This document shows positions 59,355-64,000 of a stretch of 64,000 bases of DNA, in pieces. This DNA comes from Planctomycetota bacterium (GTDB taxonomy: Bacteria; Planctomycetota; Planctomycetia; Pirellulales; Lacipirellulaceae). Position 1 is the stretch's first letter; the number at the start of each line of letters is the position of its first letter. The DNA lies in the NCBI GenBank assembly GCA_013152205.1, contig JAADGV010000050.1, forward strand, positions 57,321 to 121,320. The letters are read 5' to 3'. A model generated the notes under the pieces. The model was not told the DNA's origin and ran no database searches. It saw only the letters and a list, made by a program, of their open reading frames with translations. The translations under genes were made by a program, and so were the position numbers.

Positions 59355-59580
59355 CTTATGTTCAAGCGATTTTCCAGTTTACGAGGCGAGGGAATTCTAA
59401 AACACGTTCTAAGCCGCCAGCACGAGATTTCAACATTGTCGTGTGGGTTTCTTCAATCGTTCCGTTGCCGCTAAAAAATCCGTCTCTGCACGAAGAATTG
59501 TGCCCCATTGCGGTAGCGGATGGATGTGTTAGACTCGATCGTTCAGAAATACTGTAATGTCTAACCCGTTCGGAGTGTTG

Positions 59581-60381
59581 ATGGAGTTGTTTGGCAACGG
59601 CCGGAATCGAGTCAAAACTGCACTCTTGCTTGCTGCTGGAACTGGCAGTCGCCTTCAACCTCTTACCGATGAATCGCCCAAGTGCTTAACTGAAATCAAC
59701 GGAACAACGATCCTTGAACGTCTCGTTCGCGGGTTGCAGTTGTGGGAATTCGAACGTCTGGTTGTTGTCGTGGGGCACCTTGACGGTTGCCTGCGTGACT
59801 ATCTGGATAACTTAGTGAGTGGGCTAGACTGTCTAGGGAGCGGGCTGACAATCGAGTATGTCAGCAGTGCGAAATATCGCACCACGAACAACATCTACTC
59901 CTTGTGGGCGGCCCGCCAGGTAATTCAAGAGCCGTTTCTACTACTTGAGTGCGATCTCATCTTCGACGACGCCCTATTGGGCAAGATGCTGGTGCCCGAC
60001 CGGATTGCTGTCTCTCACATTTTACCTTGGATGAATGGAACCACGGTTTCGCTCGATCGTTTTCACCAAGTGATCCGTTTTCACATGGGCAAAGATCAGC
60101 CACCTAGTCGACTCACACACAAGACAGTAAATATGTACAGCTTCTCGCGGACGTCTTGGCAGCGCGTGACACGAAGGTTGGAACAATACATTTCGGCTGG
60201 TCGAGTGAACGGATATTACGAGGCGGTGTTCGCAGAAATGGTTGCCGAGGGAGATCTCTCGTTCGAGGCGGTTTTCTTTGATAACGAGTGTTGGTACGAA
60301 ATCGATACTCTTGATGATCTCCACGAAGCGGAACGCCTCTTTCCCGGTAGCAACGGACAGTTGACTTCTGGTGTGGTCTGA
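59581..60381 (+). CDS. Sugar/choline-phosphate-type nucleotidyltransferase (LicC-like)
   Basis: ALLLAAGTGSRLQPLTDESPKCLTEINGTTILERLVRGL; YRTTNNIYSLWAARQVI; start uncertain. Confidence 0.75.
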   Translation: MELFGNGRNRVKTALLLAAGTGSRLQPLTDESPKCLTEINGTTILERLVRGLQLWEFERLVVVVGHLDGCLRDYLDNLVSGLDCLGSGLTIEYVSSAKYRTTNNIYSLWAARQVIQEPFLLLECDLIFDDALLGKMLVPDRIAVSHILPWMNGTTVSLDRFHQVIRFHMGKDQPPSRLTHKTVNMYSFSRTSWQRVTRRLEQYISAGRVNGYYEAVFAEMVAEGDLSFEAVFFDNECWYEIDTLDDLHEAERLFPGSNGQLTSGVV

Positions 60382-60424
60382 CCATGACAACCCTTGATTA
60401 CGCAGCCGCCAGCCGCTAACTCCC

Positions 60425-60560
60425 ACTAGTGTTCTGCCGCAGTTCAATTTTCGGATTAGCCGCTTGGGCGCTAGCCCCGGTTAAGGCGAGAAAAACCGTG
60501 GCTAGCGCCAAAACGGCTAATTTGCTCAACTCGAAAATCAAGCTGCGGTGCAATACTAGT
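60425..60560. repeat. Family G long imperfect inverted repeat between the NTase and CDP-alcohol transferase genes
   Basis: ACTAGTGTTCTGCCGCAG...GATTAGCCG..TGGGCGCTAGCCCCGGTT / AACCGTGGCTAGCGCCAAAACGGCTAAT...CTGCGGTGCAATACTAGT. Confidence 0.85.
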
Positions 60561-60635
60561 ACCGCCCGCGCGCTGCCACATAGAAAAGTACTGTGGACAC
60601 TACTTCTCTCTAACAAGGGCTCTCTGAAATCGTCA

Positions 60636-61328
60636 ATGCATGAACCACCGAAAAATCTTTTTGTCAGAAACTTGGCAAACATCGTCTCGATTCTTGGCGC
60701 GCTTCCGATCTGCCTACTCTTCGGCAAAGATGGATACCAGTACTTGCTCCCGTTGATCATCTACAACAACGTCATGGACGATTTGGACGGCATCTTGGCG
60801 GCCAAGTTGAACATCCAAAGCAACCTCGGCGCTCTCTTGGACAACATTTGTGACCTGGTAGCACACAGCGTCTTCGTAATGATTGTGGGAATGTACTACT
60901 TTCAGGAGATGGGGGCTCAGGAAGCGGGGCATCCCAGCCTGGGCGGAATCTGCCTCGCCGCCAGTCTGCTGGCCACTAGCGCGATGATCCTGCGTGTTGT
61001 TACGCGGATCAATCCGGCTTCTGAGACCGGGACCGGCTCGCCAACGAACGAACTAATCCGCCATGTTTTCTTCGTCTTACTCGTGGCGTCTATCTTTGCA
61101 TTCGATCCGACGCCGTACTTGATCGTCACATTTCTTCTTCATTCCGTGTCGATGCTTGTCCAGTTTAAGATGCCCTACTTGATTCGAAGTCTGACCAAGT
61201 CGGCCACCTCGATTGGCCTCATAAATGTTGCGTTGCTTGTGGCGTGGCTACTGCCCTCTGCGGCCCCGGTCGTCGCAGCGTCGTTCTTCCTTTCTTATCT
61301 GGCTTCATTCGCTGCAGGCAAAAAGTGA
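60636..61328 (+). CDS. CDP-alcohol phosphatidyltransferase family membrane protein
   Basis: MDDLDGILAAKLNIQSNLGALLDNICD (D-x2-DG-x2-A..G-x3-D-x3-D), multiple TM segments. Confidence 0.75.
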   Translation: MHEPPKNLFVRNLANIVSILGALPICLLFGKDGYQYLLPLIIYNNVMDDLDGILAAKLNIQSNLGALLDNICDLVAHSVFVMIVGMYYFQEMGAQEAGHPSLGGICLAASLLATSAMILRVVTRINPASETGTGSPTNELIRHVFFVLLVASIFAFDPTPYLIVTFLLHSVSMLVQFKMPYLIRSLTKSATSIGLINVALLVAWLLPSAAPVVAASFFLSYLASFAAGKK

Positions 61329-61545
61329 GTAGGGTGCGTGTTTTTTGAAAAAACGGTGCGTTCGCTTCTTGTCTTCAAAGAGTGAACTGGTTTTAACGCA
61401 CCAGATTTGGCGACGACCACATATCCTACCGACTACGACCGATGAAAACATGCAAATAACATTCGAGAATCTCACAAAGTGTTCCCCTTTCAAATTACGA
61501 CTGACGCGTCAAAGCAGAACGGTTGATCGCGCGGGTTGCGCAGCA
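61325..61545 (-). repeat. Apparently full-length dispersed element; halves recur at 36971-37078 and 37697-37808
   Basis: See paired repeat features; overlaps the stop of the CDP-alcohol transferase gene. Confidence 0.85.
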
Positions 61546-61563
61546 ACAGGAAGGGTGCGCCAG

Positions 61564-61673
61564 GATAATTGCAAAGTCGCTGATTCTGTAGTAGCTGCGG
61601 GCGGAAGCCGCAGTTTTTTCAAATTTGACCACGGCTTCCGCCTGCGGCTAGCATGACTCTGCAATCGTCCAGG
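61564..61673. repeat. Family D hairpin repeat, copy 5 (inverted)
   Basis: aattgcaaagtcgctgattctgtagtagctgcgggcggaagccgcagttttttc...accacggcttccgcctgcggctagc. Confidence 0.85.
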
Positions 61674-61782
61674 AGGGTGCGTCATAAAACAATATTCCCC
61701 GTGTACTTTCAGCCAACTCGTGGGTAACACCGACACTTGTCCGCAAAAAGCTCTGCCACTCATTTGGCATCATTCGGACATG

Positions 61783-61806
61783 TGTCGGTGTGCGCAGCAC
61801 AAGAGG
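61783..61806. repeat. Left inverted flank of RAYT-like pseudogene
   Basis: TGTCGGTGTGCGCAGCACAAGAGG; pairs 20/24 with 62358-62381. Confidence 0.6.
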
Positions 61807-62382
61807 CTATTCGAATATCCACTCCAGCGGTACTACAGACGATTCACCCAGCAGAAAATGGCGTGCAGAGCTCCAACGCTAATCAACAGCCCGCCCCACA
61901 AGTCCGGCGGTCACCGGATTCTTGTGCATGTAATCCAGCTTCTCTTCCGCTTTCTTTCGGGAGTACAAGTTGAACGGATAATACTTCGGCTACCAGAACG
62001 GATCGGCTAGCGGAATTTTGCTGGCAAACTGCGGAGCCACGCCACGAAGCATCTTCTTGAGTTTCATGCTGGAAGTTTGTTTCCAGCTCTTCATGAATCG
62101 GCTCAGTTCGCCCGGCTTGTCAAACCACACGATGAGATGCACATGGTCAGGCATGACCACAAATCCTGAGCAGATGCCCCTATACTCGTCGAGCTTTTGT
62201 ACAAGCAACTCAAGCAGCGTATCCCGCAACGGTTCGCAGTCGAGCATCCGTCGTCGGTGGTAGCAAGAGAACGTCACGAAGTGAGCATGACGTTCTTGGT
62301 CGTAGATTCGTCGTTGGGCCATGACGTCATTGTGAGTGCCAAGCCAACGCCGATCAACCTCCTGTGCCACACACACCGACAT
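61807..62382 (-). pseudogene. REP-associated tyrosine transposase (Y1_Tnp/IS200-like) interrupted by two in-frame TAG codons
   Basis: HFVTFSCYHRRRMLD, GFVVMPDHVHLIVWF, then [63 protein letters not shown] in one frame. Confidence 0.85.
62358..62381. repeat. Right inverted flank of RAYT-like pseudogene
   Basis: CCTCCTGTGCCACACACACCGACA. Confidence 0.6.
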
Positions 62383-62721
62383 CTATGGATCGAGTTGTGT
62401 CAATGGGCAGACCGGTACTTTCGTTATTTCCTTCGATGGTTTTAGTAGTAAGTGTTTATCGTCACTTCGTGTTGAAGCTTTCCTGACCAGGACCGCCTTT
62501 TTTGCGTGCATCGGAACGTCAGTCCGTGCTCAAACATCTATGCGGTGATCACTTGCCTTGGCAAGCGTCCCATGATTACGTGTGCGATGGATGTTCCATT
62601 CAATCGTTCGTTGGTCGCGAATGTTTCACGCCAGCAGTCGGTGTGTCGAGATCATCCTTACCTACGGTCTGGTCAAAAATTTGCTTCAAACTCGTTGTGT
62701 CATTTCTGAGCCTTTCTTTTT

Positions 62722-63747
62722 CTACGCCGCTGCCGGAAGCTGATAGGCTTTGCCGTCACGAAGCATCGCATAAACCACCAACAGCAAGCGGCGAGCAATC
62801 GCGCAGGTAGCCTTCTTCTTGCCGACTCGCTGGCTGAGCCGATCGAAAACAACCTGCCAACGACAACTATTTCGTTTCATGCGGTGGGCTAATTGGACCA
62901 TGACCCAACGCAGCAACGGTGAACCCGCCTTGGTCAGCCTCAGGTCTTTACGACGGCCATCGCTTTCCCGCACTCCAGGGGCCAAGCCGGCGAAGGCAAC
63001 CACGGCGTCACCGCTGCCGAATCGCTCCCAGTCTCCCAGTTCGGCCAATAGCACGTCGATGGTCACCAATCCCACCCCCGGCATCGTGGCCAATACCGCT
63101 CGGGCCTCGTGTTCCCTGATTGTCCCCTGCGATGCAAAACGAACCAAACGCTCCTCGACTTTCTCAAGCCGCCGACACGCCTCGTCAAAATCTTCCCACA
63201 GGTCTTCGAGCAACCAGCGTTCTTCGGCGAGAAGTTGGAGTTGCTGGCTAGCTAGGCGACCGAGCTTTGAAAATAGGTCTTGGCGGTCGGCATTGTAACG
63301 TGTCAGGACGCCGCGAATGGTGTTCTTGATGGCGGTGATGCGACTTTGGATTTTCTGACGGCGTCGGACCAACGAACGATGTTGCCGAACGCGAGGTGTT
63401 GCTCGCCAGGCCTCGGGGATCATGTTGTGAGCCAGAAACTCGGCCAAGATGCGAGCGTCGATCTTATCCGTCTTACAAGTACTTTCGGCAATAATGCGAA
63501 GCTTGCCCGCATGGGCAATCACCACCCTTTCGGCATACTTTTCTGCTACCCCGGCAAACCAGTCGTAGCCGATGGTTGCTTCCACGGTAATTTGAAAAAG
63601 ACCCAGCATACGAAGGAAGTCCTTAATCTGAGCCACATCCTGGCAAAGAATACGCCGCCTCTGAATGACATGGGTAGTTCTGTCGACTATTTCCACAACG
63701 CAAAAACTGATACTCTTCTTGTGGAGGTCCGCACCGACGTATTTCAT
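62722..63747 (-). mobile_element. IS110-family transposase (DEDD N-terminal domain + Transposase_20)
   Basis: MKYVGADLHKKSISFCVVE, ITVEATIGYDWFAGVAE, CKTDKIDARILAEFL, MPGVGLVTIDVLLAELGDWERF, GLAPGVRESDGRRKDLRLTKAGSPLLRWVMVQLAH. Confidence 0.93.
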
Positions 63748-64000
63748 GGCGAGTTTCCTTTTGTGGAGGGGTTGGAAGTGAACTGCTACCAACGGTCTAC
63801 CACGTTTTCAGGGACCGCCACAATCGCGGTGCGGCCTCTGCTCTCTTCCATGTTTTCAACCGTTCGCGTTAGGCGGACTCGCAGGCAAAGTTTACTCCGA
63901 ACGACTGTCGGTGCCACTCAACGCCGTTAACCCTTTTTATTCGGTAAAAAACAAATCTTGATGCGACTGAGCGTTATGGTCCATGCTTTCTTTGCACAAG

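Noticed and set aside
61736-62010. Small ORFs 3' of the RAYT as separate genes
   Set aside because: They are antisense to the readthrough portion of the RAYT pseudogene.
61807-62382. Amber recoding (TAG = amino acid) as preferred explanation of RAYT stops
   Set aside because: Two stops in one transposase fit ordinary decay better. TAG is also used as an apparent terminator elsewhere in this window (e.g. kdsB, argB, argF, the BldC-REC gene).

Overview
The window looks like a planctomycete (Pirellulales-like) chromosome segment. This is inferred from a PEP-CTERM protein, SUMF1-type proteins, a DUF1598-like protein, a Cys-rich repeat protein, a BldC-REC regulator and many large intergenic hairpin repeats. 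Most of it is housekeeping: mtaB (5' truncated by the window edge), rsmH, an rsbV/rsbW-like pair, glmS, kdsB, NUDIX, ygfZ, a PGK homologue, DedA, apbE, a GlmM-type mutase, ompH-like, polyprenyl synthase, moaC, GH92, prs, a GlmU N-domain-like NTase, argB-argD-argF, rnpA-yidD, a FlgI/HEAT fusion and smc. Accessory content is an AbiEi/AbiEii type IV toxin-antitoxin pair next to tRNA-Asn, a RAYT-like (IS200/REP-associated) transposase disrupted by two in-frame TAG codons, and an IS110-family transposase. The observations I find most interesting are: (1) a candidate structured leader RNA at about 58271-58440 upstream of the BldC-REC regulator, with a closed junction and two hairpins whose loops are complementary; (2) a 70-bp near-identical element (1 mismatch) directly upstream of both rsmH and the GlmU-like gene, with promoter-like and leaderless-start features; (3) a roughly 220-bp dispersed element, one of whose copies overlaps the signal-peptide coding region of a SUMF1 protein; (4) several families of long-hairpin intergenic repeats in the same window as a decayed RAYT; (5) homologues with degraded catalytic motifs (S2P-like, PGK-like, SDR). 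No database searches or folding computations were run; all of this comes from reading the sequence.
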